Origin: Tillandsia leiboldiana
Taxonomy: Eukaryota; Streptophyta; Magnoliopsida; Poales; Bromeliaceae
DNA length: 64,000 nucleotides
Reading direction: 5' to 3'
Assembly: GCA_029204045.2 (NCBI GenBank)
Contig: CM055066.1
Location: 18,548,484 to 18,612,483 of the forward strand
In this document: piece by piece, positions 21,405-32,775 of the stretch
How the letters are laid out: every line of letters begins with the position of its first letter
Position numbering within the stretch: the first letter of the stretch is position 1
Program-made: the position numbers and the translations under genes
Notes under the pieces: generated by a model
The model's database searches: none
Seen by the model: the letters and a program-made list of their open reading frames with translations, nothing else
Told to the model about the DNA's origin: nothing

Positions 21405-22680
21405 GCGGCGGCCTCGGGGGGCGGAGGGGGGGGGGGGGGGGGGGCAGCGGGCTCGGGGGCCCAGGCACTGGGGGCAGAGGGAGAGGAGGGAGGAGCGCGG
21501 GGGGGGGGGGGGGCGGCGGCCTCGGGGGGCGGCGGCCTCGAGGGCCCGGACGCGGGGGGCGGCCGGCAACGGGGAGCTCGGGGGGGCGGAGGGAGAGGAG
21601 GGAGGAGCGCGGGGGGGGGGCGGCGGCCTCGGGGAGCTCGGGGGGGCGGCGGCCTCGGGGGCCCGGACGCGGGGGGGGGCGGCGGCCTCGGGGGGCGGCG
21701 GCCTCGGGGGCCCGGACGCGGGGGCCGGCCGCCAACGGGGAGCTCGGGGGGGCGGAGGGAGAGGAGGGAGGAGCGCGGGGGGGCGGCGGCCTCGGGGAGC
21801 TCGGGGGGCAGCGGCCTCGGGGGCCCGGACGCGGGGGGGGCGGCGGCCTCGGGGGCCCGGACGCGGGGGCCGGCCGCCAACGGGGACCTCGGGGGGGCGG
21901 AGGGAGAGGAGGGAGGAGCGCGGGGGGGCGGCGGCCTCGGGGAGCTCGGGGGGCGGCGGCCTCGAGGGCCCGGACGCGGGGGGGGCGGCGGCCTCGGGGG
22001 GCGGCGGCCTCGGGGGCCCGGACGCGGGGGCCGGCCGCCAACGGGGACCTCGGGGGGGGGCGGAGGGAGAGGAGGGAGGAGCGCGGGGGGGCGGCGGCCT
22101 CGGGAGCTCGGGGGGGCAGCGGCCTCGGGGGCCCGGACGCGGGGGGGGGCGGCGGCCTCGGGGGCCCGGACGCGGGGGCCGGCCGCCAACGGGGACCTCG
22201 GGGGGGCGGAGGGAGAGGAGGGAGGAGCGCGGGGGGGGCGGCGGCCTCGGGAGCTCGGGGGGCGGCGGCCTCGGGGCCCGGACGCGGGGGGGGCGGCGGC
22301 CTCGGGGGTCGGCGGCCTCGGGGGCCCGGACGCGGGGGCCGGCCGCCAACGGGGACCTCGGGGGGGCGGAGGGAGAGGAGGGAGGAGCGCGGGGGGGCGG
22401 CGGCCTCGGGGAGCTCGGGGGGGCGGCGGCCTCGGGGGCCCGGACGCGGGGGGGCGGCGGCCTCGGGGGCCCGGACGCGGGGGCCGGCCGCCAACGGGGA
22501 CCTCGGGGGGGCGGAGGGAGAGGAGGGAGGAGCGCGGGGGGGCGGCGGCCTCGGGTGGCGGCGGCCTCGGGGGCCCGGACGCGGGGGGGCGGCGGCAGCG
22601 GGGGTCTTGGGGGGGCGTAGAGGAGGGAGGAGCGCGGGGGGGGGCGGAGCGGAGAGGAGGGAGGAGGAAGAAGATGAGAA
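21405..22680. repeat. GC-rich 145-170 bp minisatellite within Harbinger
   Basis: The landmark CCGGCCGCCAACGGGGA (or close variants) recurs near 21550, 21724, 21868, 22030, 22177, 22337 and 22484. Subunits such as GGCGGCGGCCTCGGGG lie between. G-runs up to about 18 bases occur. Very long overlapping frames on both strands (up to 549 codons) come from composition only and are not called as genes. Confidence 0.88.
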
Positions 22681-22785
22681 GAAGAGGGGAGTGAGGATTC
22701 CAAGAGGGAGAGAGAGAGTGACAAGAGGGAGAGAAAGAGTGTCTTTCACGGGTGGAAAGGGGGGGGGAGAGGAGAGAGAATGGTA

Positions 22786-22880
22786 AAAAAAAAGTAAAAG
22801 TAAAAGTAAAGTAAAAGTAAAAGTAAAGGAAAAAGGGTAGAATGGTAAAAAAGAAAAGTAAAAAGTAAAGTAAAATATTA
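22786..22880. repeat. GTAAAA-type simple repeat
   Basis: Irregular tandem AAAAGT units next to the GC-rich array and just inside the right end of the Harbinger element. Confidence 0.8.
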
Positions 22881-23347
22881 AGGTGGGTTTTGTTAATCCC
22901 GCTATTCTCGCTATTCTGGGTTAAGCAATACCAGACGATTTCAGGTGCGTTTGGCAGAATAAGGGGGATAAGCCCGCTATTCCCGTTCCCGTTCTCCAAA
23001 CAAACAGGGCCTCTGTCTATACAAACTTTTTTCTCTCACTCACTTTCTCTCTCCTCTAGTAAAATAATAATAATAAGACAAGTGAAAAAATTATGGCCAT
23101 GGAGATAGAGTATAAGATTTAGACATACAATTAATATAGATGTACAAACAACATTACTCCATTAAAATACATCAGATAAATTTCATGGATTAATTTTTTT
23201 GGAATTAGTTGCAATTAAATTTGATTTAAATAAAGAGAAATTCTACATGCACTATACAATGTTGTTCATATATATGTACTGTCTATGTGCCATATGATGT
23301 TGCTCAAATAAATTATTGATTTATTAATATTATAGAGTTTTCAGTTG

Positions 23348-23351
<4 letters not shown>

Positions 23352-23425
<74 letters not shown>
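23352..23425. repeat. (AT)n microsatellite
   Basis: About 37 AT units. Confidence 0.95.
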
Positions 23426-23428
<3 letters not shown>

Positions 23429-23439
23429 GGTTATTTAAC

Positions 23440-24000
23440 TATTGTTGAGGTCAAAATTATCGTCACATGAGGCATACGATAGAAGGCGACACGTGGCGTA
23501 GACTATCGGCTGAGGACACCAGCCGATAAAAGGAATGGCCAAGAAAAAAGGACTCGCGTCCCAACCAAGATCGACTTCGACTGAGGACGAACCATCAGAC
23601 CGCGTTACACGAAAGGCAATTAATAAGAGAAGGGACCGGGATCGACTATCGGATGCTCAGACCACCAAAGAAAGAATCCTGAAGATAGAAGGCATAAGAT
23701 ATTGGTTATGGAATCTTGTTAATGAAAGTACTATGAATTAGGTGATATTTTTGGACCGGTTGGATTGGCTGATCAATATCACTCTAAATGAGTGAACGCG
23801 TCGATGCAATTCGCTGCGAATACGGAAAGATCTTCGGAAAAAGAGTTCATGTTCCTCACTGACCGCGTAGCTGGGACAGATGCCATTTTGATACTGAGAA
23901 TTCACTCAATGGTCCGAGTCAACGAGAAACTCCACTCCAAGTTCCCCAAGTCGTCTCGCAATTTTTTCATGTTCCCTTTCATTCCATGTTAGATGTAGGG
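23440..24000. other. Moderate-GC fragment, possible LTR remnant
   Basis: It begins TGTTGAGGTCAAAATTATCG and differs in composition from the AT-rich surroundings. It contains CCAGCCGATAAAAGG and GACACGTGGCG, wording common in plant LTR promoters. No polypurine tract, primer site, partner LTR or target duplication is evident. The short frames have no recognisable product. Confidence 0.3.
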
Positions 24001-25532
24001 GACCAAGGAAGATAAACAACAACAAAAATGCTAGCTGCGCACACACGAAAAAGAATGGTAGATATCTTACATCTTCACATCTGAAATTTATAATTTTTTT
24101 TTAAAAATTAATATTAAAAAATAGACAAAACTTGAGTACAATAATATTGACCACTGGATGGGAGGACTTAAGATTTATGTTTCGTTTTGGTTTAAATTAT
24201 TTACCAAATTCATCACCAATAATTTTGTACTTTATATTAAATCTTTTAATACTCAAAAATGTAAAAGAGTTTAAATTCAAAGATGGTGTTTGTAAGACAT
24301 GTATGCTTTATAACGAGGAAAGGTAAGTAATAATTTTCTAAAAAAATATATAATTAATTTTTTAAAATAAATTTTGATATATAATTTTTTAAGTCCATAC
24401 TATATACCATAAAAACTAGTGGTCAAGTTTTTTTTCTCTCAAAATATTATCTTATACTCAAAGTGCACCACTAAAAAATTAGAAATTAGTGACAAATTAG
24501 TGATTTTTATTTATAGCTCAAAGACCAACAAATGCAGCTGAAAGTGTTAGGAGCAAATGACACTAAATATCGCCTAAGTCAATATTGCGAAAAGTATTAG
24601 CAGCATTTATTAAATTTATAATAAATGACACTAATGTGATGACAATAATGTGAATGAGAATTAGTGTCATCACATTAGTGTCAATAGAAAACTGAGAGTG
24701 TTAGGAGCATATGACACTAAATACGGCCTATGTCAATGTTGCGAAAAATATTAGCAGCATTTATAATAAATGACACTAATGTGATGCTGCATTCTTTTAA
24801 ACTCTATTTCATTCTTTTAAACTTTAGCAAGAAATGTGAAGTAATTATGCTTCGAACTTGGGATCTCGGATACCAGTCATTAAACTCTTTGCCACTTACA
24901 CTATGAATAATTAATAAAAATATTAATATTTTATTATTTTAAAATTAATTATTTAGTGTGCAGAATTAATACTAGCTAATTTATATTCACAATAATAAAA
25001 AAATATTTATCAATATTTTATTAATTAATACCAAATATTTTATAATTTTACACCATAAAAATAAAAGTCATATCATTCACTAATAATTTTAAAATAAAAT
25101 ATAAAAAATCTAAATCTTTCATTGCATAATATATATTTATATACATATTACGTATAAAAAGTGTTTCAAAAAATTAAATGCATTTAGAAAATAAAAGGTG
25201 CAACTCAAAATTCCATTTTACAGTAAATTATTATTATTTTTTTTAAGTGAGACTGCCTAAATTTTTCTAATTATATTTTTGAATATTAATTAAGTTATAA
25301 ACTATTAGTTAAGTTAAAATTTTATCAAATTTAATAATTTTATCAGCTATTAACTATTAATTAATTTAGTTTATTTTTAGATGTAATTTAAATTATCAAA
25401 TTTAGTGAAATCAATCATGAGTTTCATAAAATTTTCTAAATTTTAAGTGATTAATTGCGGTAATAAAATAATTATTCAGCTAAATTTTAATTAATTTAAA
25501 TAATAAAATAAAAGATGTACAATTTAGTAAAT
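24001..25532. other. AT-rich non-coding stretch with a local duplication
   Basis: A unit containing GTGTTAGGAGCA and ATGACACTAAATA is repeated at about 24543 and 24698 (154 bp apart). A minus-strand SINE-like fragment is at 24840-24905. No genes. Confidence 0.5.
24840..24905 (-). repeat. SINE-like tRNA-derived fragment, minus strand
   Basis: The reverse complement reads GTGTAAGTGGCAAAG, then about 40 bases on AAGTTCGAAGC, like pol III A and B boxes. It parallels the copy at 13940-14010. Confidence 0.38.
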
Positions 25533-25790
25533 CACTACAACAAAATTAGGTTATAGGGACACATGTTTGTGACACTTTTGTATAAGTGTCCTATCTATAT
25601 TCCATCTATATCCAAAATTAGGTTATAGAAACATATTTTTGGGCCACGTTACAAAAATGTGTCGCTATACATCCTAACGACGACACATATAGCAACACTA
25701 ACAATAAGTGTCGTTATATTTGCTAGCGACACTTTTTTTAAATTTTAAAAATACTTAAAAGTATCGCTATAACATAATTTTGTTATTGTG
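25533..25790. mobile_element. Small CACTA (En/Spm) MITE
   Basis: The left end CACTACAACAAAATTAGG and the right end, reverse-complemented, CACAATAACAAAATTATG are CACTA-type terminal repeats. The 3 bp AAT flanks both sides (25530-25532 and 25791-25793), as expected for CACTA insertion. The 258 bp interior has inverted TGTGTCGCTATA and AGTGTCGTTATA motifs and no coding capacity. Confidence 0.75.
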
Positions 25791-25793
25791 AAT

Positions 25794-26600
25794 GTTGCTA
25801 ATTTGTTACATTTAAATGCTGCTAAATGTGTTAATAAATACTGCTAATTTGTTACATTTTGTATTATTTTTTATAAAATGCTAGAAACTTTAGTGGCATT
25901 CACTAATTTATGCTGCCAATTTATCATATTTTACAACATTAATAATAAATTTTTGCTAAATTATTAAATATAGCGATAATTATTAAGTAATATTGATAAA
26001 TATATTAATTAGCATAATTTAAAAATATATGACGAAATAAATACTGCTAAATTATGAATTTGTTGCAGTGGTGTATCTAATAGTATTTACTACCTAATTA
26101 ATGTAAGCACTCGGATGTCTGGGGTTTAGTGAGATAGGTCGAATAGTAAATAATCCAAGGGCTAGTAACTAGATAGGAACTACTATTCATCCGTAATCAA
26201 TTGTAGCACAAATAGACATAAATGTATATAGAGTAAATCACTATACTTTTATAAGTATAAGAAGTTTCGTATTTATAAGTCGGTTTTTATTATGAAATTT
26301 TTAAATTGATAATCCTAACCGTTAAATAAAATTTAAAATATTTGAAGTATGCTAAAATTGAATTTCGTATTTTTTGATTATATAATAAAGTCCATCAAAT
26401 TCGTATATAATGAATGATCAAAATTAAATGATCTTAAACCAGCGGATAGAGTTTTAAAATTTAAGATCCAACTTATTGATCCAAATATATTTAATGAATT
26501 TATTTGTCTATTAAAAATTCTATCGGATTTTTCTATAATATCGTTAATTTGAAGACGCTCCATATTAGTCGTTAAAAATATAAATTTTTATAAGACATAT
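25794..26600. other. AT-rich non-coding stretch
   Basis: No gene. The last bases, CATAT, are the left target duplication of the family-B gypsy element. Confidence 0.5.
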
Positions 26601-26925
26601 TGTAGTGGCCCAGGTTTTCGTACTGTGTTTCCCGTGAATCCTGGGTGAGAAACATCTATTATTGGTGTATTAGGTCCACAGTGCATCAAAGGGATGCTAC
26701 GGATGGACACAGTGTGGTATTTACTGTTGGTTTGACCTTCGGAGGTAATTGCCGAATTTTAGAAAATGATTTGGGCCAATCGGAGGCCGTATTTGAATTC
26801 AGCGCGGAAAAACGCTTGAAAACGGCTATTTACTTATTTATTTTGGAGTCCGGATGCCCAAAAACGGACCCCCGGAAGTTTTCTGCGCAAATTGGTGCAT
26901 GGGGGACCGGTGGACCGGCCAGGGA

Positions 26926-27372
26926 CACGTGGCGGCTCCTCATTGGGCCGGCGCACGCCTCCCGGTCCACGGAAAGGGCCGCCGGTGCATGGTGGACCGG
27001 CGGGCCACGTGGCAGCACGCGGTTGGGCCGGTGCAGGGCGCGCGGCGCACGGGAGGGTGCGCGGGCAGCGCGGGCAGGCCGGGCAGGCGCGGAGGGGGCG
27101 TGGTGCACGGTGGACCGGGGCGCGCCACGTGGCGGCCCCGGGTTGGCTGGTCCATGTGCGCGTGGCGCACGCGGCGCCACGCGGCGGCGGCCGTACGCGC
27201 ACATGGGCGCACGTGGGCGCACGTGGCGGCGGTGCCCGCCGACAGCCGTGTCGGGCGGGGCCACGTGTCGCCACGCCGTTGGCTGGGGCACCCACCTTGC
27301 CGCCAATCACGGGGGACACGTGGCGCTTCCCCGTTGGGCCCGCACGGCTGCCGCCTGTTTGGCGGACACGTG
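26926..27372. promoter_or_regulatory. Eight CACGTG (G-box) sites in LTR U3
   Basis: CACGTG starts at 26926, 27006, 27126, 27210, 27220, 27262, 27317 and 27367. Three of these read ACACGTGGC, the ABA-response (ABRE) core bound by bZIP factors. The sites lie 230-680 bp upstream of the TATA box at 27603. The 3' LTR keeps the array at 33102-33548. Confidence 0.65.
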
Positions 27373-27602
27373 GCGGGCCGTGGGCCGGGTCGGACGGCCG
27401 GTTGGACGGGAAGGGATCCCGTGCGCGGGCGGGCTGGGCCGGGCCGCACTGTGCGCGCCCGGAAAACCCTGGGCCGGGCCGCACTGTAGCCGCCCGAAAC
27501 GTGGCCTGGGCTGCACTGTTCACGCCCGAAAGTGGGCCTGGGCACTGTAGCCGCCCGAAAGTTGGGACATGAAGGTCATTTTCCCAATTGTTTTATTGGG
27601 CC

Positions 27603-27610
27603 TATAAATA
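27603..27610 (+). promoter_or_regulatory. TATA box of family-B 5' LTR
   Basis: TATAAATA in the context GGGCCTATAAATAGCC, where GC-rich U3 changes to pyrimidine-rich leader. The same site is at 33779-33786 in the 3' LTR, and an equivalent CTATATATAT is at 42335-42344 in another copy. Confidence 0.7.
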
Positions 27611-28818
27611 GCCTTCCCCTCCCTTCTTTTCTCCATTTTTCGAGAGAAAGAGAGAGAATCTGAGAGAGGTCATTGAAGAGAAGTTGTTCCTCACTGATTT
27701 TTCTACCTCGTGGTGCGTTCCCAGATTTTTTGGAAGTTCGACAGCGGCGATCCGGATTTTACTGTGTGCCTCGTTTTTCCCCAAGCTTGGCCCGTTATCG
27801 TCGCATTTCAGTCCGAGGAGTCCCCTGCGCAGTACAGGAGGCCTGTTTCGACGATTTCTTCGCCAATGTGTTCCTAAGAGGTAGGGCTTCGTTTTTCGTG
27901 TTGGTCGTTTCTCTGGATTCAGATTCCTTGGCACAATTCCCGAGGTGTTTTGACCCCCTCTTTTGCTGTTTGGGTTTTTGGACAGCGGCGACTTCGACGA
28001 ATTGTTTCTCCGCGTAGGAATATCAGATTGAGGCGATTCAAGAGTCGATTTTGGGCTACTTTTTGCGAGGAACACAACCGTGATTTTTCTGAGATTTTAG
28101 GAGCTCGGGACAGAGGTGAAATTCCTCGTTTTGCGTGCTGATTATAAAAACAGCAAATCTGTTTTGAGACTTGTAGTTCTTACACCGTATACACTTATGT
28201 GATGTTGTAGGATACTGTTTCAGCTGACGGTGTGCATAGAGGACAGCGGGTATTTTCTTGGGTATTGGGCATGCTTTTCGAGGTGGGTGGTTGTTGCTTA
28301 CCTCATTACTGGCTATCTCACTAGGAGTATTAGAGATTCCCGACTTTAAACAGATAATCGGTACTTGTACTCATGAAATGCATAAGTAAACCCCACAAAT
28401 AATATGACAGCTCATTTATGGTAAACTGGGACACTGTTGTTGGACATATGCTGTAAAACTATCATCGCATGCTAAAGTTAGTATTATCATAAAACCATCT
28501 TTTTCTAATAAATACCAATACTTTCCTTCTGTTTTTAAATGCGTAACCTTTGCATGCTTGTTTGGACATCTAAAGGGACTACTATTTATTGCTACACTAT
28601 CTTCGGGACTTGACTTAGGAGAAACCATGTTTCACTATTCTCCTCGCATTTGGATATATGTTGCTCGGTTTGAGCAGGGTTTGGATAGTGTAGTTGAGGC
28701 TGGAGTCTGGACAGTTTGGACTCGATTATATATTTGGGGTATGTGGTACCCGCGGACTGAGGCGGTTAGCCAGATAGTGTTTATGATATCAGTTGTGGAC
28801 TTATAGGGTGTTTGCGGC

Positions 28819-28918
28819 NNNNNNNNNNNNNNNNNNNNNNNNNNNNNNNNNNNNNNNNNNNNNNNNNNNNNNNNNNNNNNNNNNNNNNNNNNNNNNNNNN
28901 NNNNNNNNNNNNNNNNNN
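28819..28918. other. Assembly gap of 100 N
   Basis: Exactly 100 N, a placeholder size. From the intact 3' LTR about 1 kb of LTR plus the leader and most of gag should lie here, so the real distance is probably 2 kb or more. Confidence 0.95.
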
Positions 28919-31900
28919 CAGCAGCAGCAGCAGGATCTCATCGTCGCAGCGCGGGTCTCAGCGAAGCCACAGCGACAGAGACAGTATCAAGCCGCAGCAC
29001 GTCCCGACAGTCACGGGCTAACGGAGATTCGCTTTCAGACAGTTGTATCTGTGGAGGTCCGCACTTCCCCGGCACTTGCGACCAGCGGTGGGGGTCGCTG
29101 CTACGGATGTGGACAGCCAGGGCACATTCGAGCTGCGTGCCCCTTTTCGACTTCAGCCGCTCCTTCTACAGCATCTGCCCCAGCATCATCGCAGCAGCGG
29201 TCGACGGCTCAGCGGCCTTATGCTCTAGCGAGCAAGCCATCTTCTTCCCATCCCACCGATTATCGCCCTCCAGCTCAGAGTGGGCGAGTGTATGCTGCAC
29301 AGGTAGAGGATTCTTCAGCAGCGGACCATGTGGTGGCAGGTATCACCTTACTCTCTGGCATTAGGACTCGTACTTTAATTGATACTGGAGCATCACATTC
29401 TTTCATTAGTAGATCTTTTGCATCATTACATGGGTTAGAGGTAGGATTTTTGCCACGTGCACGAGAGGTTCAGATTCCCGAACACACTTTGCACGTGGAG
29501 GAGTGTTGTTGGTCCTGCCCGATACAGATCGAGTCCTGGATTATGCCAGCAGACCTGTTGGTCTTGAGACAGCTGAGGGACTTTGATGTGATTCTTGGGA
29601 TGGACTGGCTGGCTCAGTATTTCGCGACTATTGATTGTGCCGCGAGGACTGTCACTTTTAGAGAGCCAGGCCAGGAGATGTTTGTATATCGGGGATGTCA
29701 GAGTGCTTTCTTTGCCTCTGTGGTTTCGACTTCCCGAGCGAGGCGGATGATTCATCGAGGATGTGTAGCCTTTTTGGCTAGTGTTGTTGAGGGGCCTACG
29801 GCGACACCGGGACTCGGGGATATTCCTATTGCCCGCGAGTTTCCGGATGTTTTTCCACCTGAGCTGACTAGTATGCCGCCAGACAGAGAGATTGAGTTTG
29901 TGATTGAGGTAGTTCCAGGAACTGCGCCAATCTCTAAGGCTCCTTATCGGATGGCACCGGCTGAGTTGCGAGAGCTTAAAGCACAGCTGCAAGACCTGAT
30001 GGATAAGGGCTTTATTAGACCAAGTGTGTCGCCTTGGGGAGCACCGGTGCTATTCGTGAAAAAGAAGGATGGGTCACTTCGGTTGTGTGTGGACTATAGG
30101 GAATTGAACAAAGTGACCATTAAGAACAAGTACCCTCTGCCGCGCATCGATGATCTCTTTGATCAGCTGCAAGGGTCTTGTGTATTTTCCAAAATTGATC
30201 TACAGTCTGGTTACCACCAACTGAAGGTGAAGGCCGAGGATATTCCTAAGACTGCTTTCAGATCACGGTACGGGCATTATGAGTTTTCAGTTATGCCGTT
30301 TGGATTGACTAATGCCCCTGCCGCCTTTATGGACTTGATGAACAGGATATTTCGGCCCTTTCTGGATCGTTTTGTGGTGGTGTTCATTGATGATATCCTT
30401 ATTTACTCCCGAAGCGAGGCCGAGCACGAGGAGCACTTGAGGACTGTGCTACAACGTCTACGAGATAAGAAGTTGTATGCCAAGTTGTCAAAGTGCGAGT
30501 TTTGGCTTCGGGAGGTAGCTTTCTTGGGCCATGTGATTTCCGCCGCCGGTGTAGCAGTAGACCCGGCGAAGATTGAGGCAGTTCGAGATTGGCCCCGACC
30601 GACGACTGTATCTGAGGTGCGCAGCTTCATGGGGTTAGCTGGTTATTATCGTCGGTTTGTGGAAGGCTTTGCGAAGCTTTCCACACCCCTCACTCGGTTG
30701 ACGCGTAAAGGAGTTAAGTTTATCTGGAGTGAGGACTGCCAGAGGAGCTTTGAGGAGCTAAAGGAAAGATTAATGACCGCTCCTATCCTTTCCCTCCCTG
30801 TTATGGGGAAAGGATATGTGATCTACAGTGATGCATCGCACAGTGGGCTTGGATGCGTGCTGATGCAGGAAGGGAGGGTAATTGCTTATGCATCGAGACA
30901 GCTTAAGGATTACGAGAAGAATTATCCTACCCATGACTTGGAACTTGCTGCCGTGGTGTTTGCACTGAAGCTTTGGCGCCATTACCTATATGGGGAGCAC
31001 TGTGAGATCTACACCGACCACAAGAGCCTAAAGTACCTGTTCACGCAGAAGGAACTGAATTTGAGGCAGCGCAGATGGTTAGAGCTACTAAAGGATTATG
31101 ATGTGGACATCCTTTACCACCCAGGCAAGGCTAACGTGGTCGCTGATGCATTAAGCCGGAGAGCAGTACAGAGTTTGTCCATGTTGATTACAAATCAGGC
31201 GCCACTGTTAGAGGAGTTGAGACGGCTCGAGATAGAGGTTGTATCCTCTGGGGTCTCTGCTAGACTGATGTCTTTGGTCGTGCAGCCCACTCTGCTGGAG
31301 AGGATCCGGGAGAAACAGAGCGAGGACCCCCATTTGACCAGGATTAGAGATCAGATTCCGAGTGATCGATCAGGGGATTTTTCTGTGGATGCTTCGGGAG
31401 TACTGAGGTACAGGGACCGAGCATGTGTGCCAGTGGATGCTGAGATCAGAGAACAGATATTGAAGGAGGCCCATTATACACCTTATACCCTTCATCCTGG
31501 GGGGACTAAGATGTATAAGGACCTCAAGGCACACTTCTGGTGGAATGGCATGAAAAGGGATATTGGGAGGTTTGTGTCGCAGTGTTTAACTTGTCAGCAG
31601 GTAAAAGCTGAGCATCGTGTGCCAGCTGGCAAGCTACAGAGTCTCCCGATTCCCGAGTGGAAATGGGACCACATTACTATGGATTTTGTGGTCGGGTTGC
31701 CGAGGGCACAGGGAAGTGCAGATGCTATCTGGGTAGTTGTGGATCGACTTACCAAGTCAGCGCACTTTTTACCTATGCAGACTACTTGGCCACTCGAGCG
31801 ACTAGCCCAATTGTATTTGGATGAGATAGTGAGATTACATGGAGTGCCAGCTTCTATAGTATCAGATAGAGACCCGAGGTTTGCTTCGCGATTCTGGAGG

Positions 31901-32728
31901 AGTTTACAGACTACCTTGGGGACTCAGCTTAGATTCAGTACAGCCTTCCACCCACAGACTGATGGATAGTCAGAGCGGACGATTCAGATCCTTGAGGATA
32001 TGCTAAGGGCTTGTGTCCTAGATTTTGGCGGTGGATGGATTCGACACTTATCACTGGCTGAGTTTGCGTACAACAACAGCTTTCAAGCAAGCATTCAAAT
32101 GGCTCCGTTTGAAGCGTTGTATGGACGCAAATGTCGATCACCGCTATATTGGAGTGATGTGGGGGAGAGACGGACTCTGGGACCAGATATATTGCTAGAG
32201 GCAGAGGAGAAGGTCCGGGTAATTCGACAGCATCTTCAGACCGCTCAGAGTCGACAGAGGAGCTATGCTGATGTTCGGCGACGAGACTTAGAGTTTCAGG
32301 TTGGAGATCATGTATTTTTGAAAGTCTCGCCGTCCAAAGGGATAAGGAGGTTTGGCATTCGCGGGAAACTTAGCCCCCGTTATATTGGACCCTTTGAGGT
32401 ATTGGAGCGCATCGGGCCAGTTGCTTATCGACTTGCTCTTCCCCCGAGGCTAGCCGGTGTCCACGATGTCTTTCATGTTTCCACTCTGAGGAGGTACGTC
32501 TTCGACCCGTCGCACGTCATCGACTTTGCACCACTCGAGGTCAGCGAGGATTTGAGATATGAGGAGCGCCCACTGCGGATTCTAGATCGGGAGATGAAAG
32601 AATTGCGCAATCGGACCATCCCCTATGTGAAGATCCTCTGGAGCAATCACGATGAGCGCGAGGCGACGTGGGAGCTCGAGTCAGCAATGATGGACGCCTA
32701 CCCCTACCTGTTCGAGGCTCAGGATTGA
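28919..32728 (+). pseudogene. Family-B gag-pol, 5' lost in gap, one stop in integrase
   Basis: The readable frame gives the end of Gag with the zinc knuckle CYGCGQPGHIRAAC (29099), protease LIDTGASHSFIS (GAT at 29381), reverse transcriptase with FIDD at 30383-30394, RNase H (YSDASHSGLGCVLMQ, YTDHKSLKYLF, ADALSRR), and integrase zinc finger and core (MDFVVGLP, SDRDPRFASRFW). A TAG at 31967-31969 interrupts the frame within integrase. The same frame then continues to TGA at 32726-32728 through a chromodomain-like tail (KILWSNHDEREATWELE). Between the gap and 29099 the gag text changes frame twice. The CGGPHFPGTC block is in another frame, which may be sequence error at the contig end. Protease, RT and RNase H residues look intact. 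Confidence 0.88.
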
Positions 32729-32763
32729 GGTATGATCTTCGTTTCGAGGACGAAACTTTTGTT

Positions 32764-32775
32764 AGTGGGGGAGGA
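32764..32775 (+). other. Polypurine tract of family-B element
   Basis: AGTGGGGGAGGA lies directly before the 3' LTR start TGTAGTGACCC, the plus-strand primer position. Confidence 0.85.

Larger units (their letters stand above)
15358..23011 (-). mobile_element. PIF/Harbinger element with both genes apparently intact
   Basis: The stretch holds a DDE transposase (17775-19266) and a Myb-like ORF1 (19659-20825) on the minus strand, the standard pair of an autonomous PIF/Harbinger. Proposed ends are GGTTGCGTTTGGTTCGGGG on the left and, reverse-complemented, GGCCCTGTTTGTTTGGAG on the right, both in the style of PIF termini. TCT sits on each side (15355-15357 and 23012-23014). TCT is unlike the usual TWA target and lies in CT-rich sequence, so the match is weak evidence. 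A second GTGCGTTTGG at 22945 could mark an alternative or nested end. The gene content is solid; the borders are moderately supported. Confidence 0.65.
26601..28818 (+). repeat. 5' LTR of family-B element, cut by gap
   Basis: It matches the 3' LTR from its first base up to TATAGGGTGTT...GCGGC next to the gap. About 1 kb of LTR present in the 3' copy is missing here. Single-base indels against the 3' LTR become dense in the last 200 bp. Confidence 0.9.

Noticed and set aside
21256..22999. Frames up to 549 codons on both strands
   Set aside because: All are products of the GC-rich 145-170 bp repeat; they share no domain and mirror each other.
26645..27572. Frames of 158-301 codons in the 5' LTR (and again at 32820-33748)
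   Set aside because: They lie in the LTR U3 with eight G-boxes, are duplicated in the 3' LTR, and have no recognisable domain.
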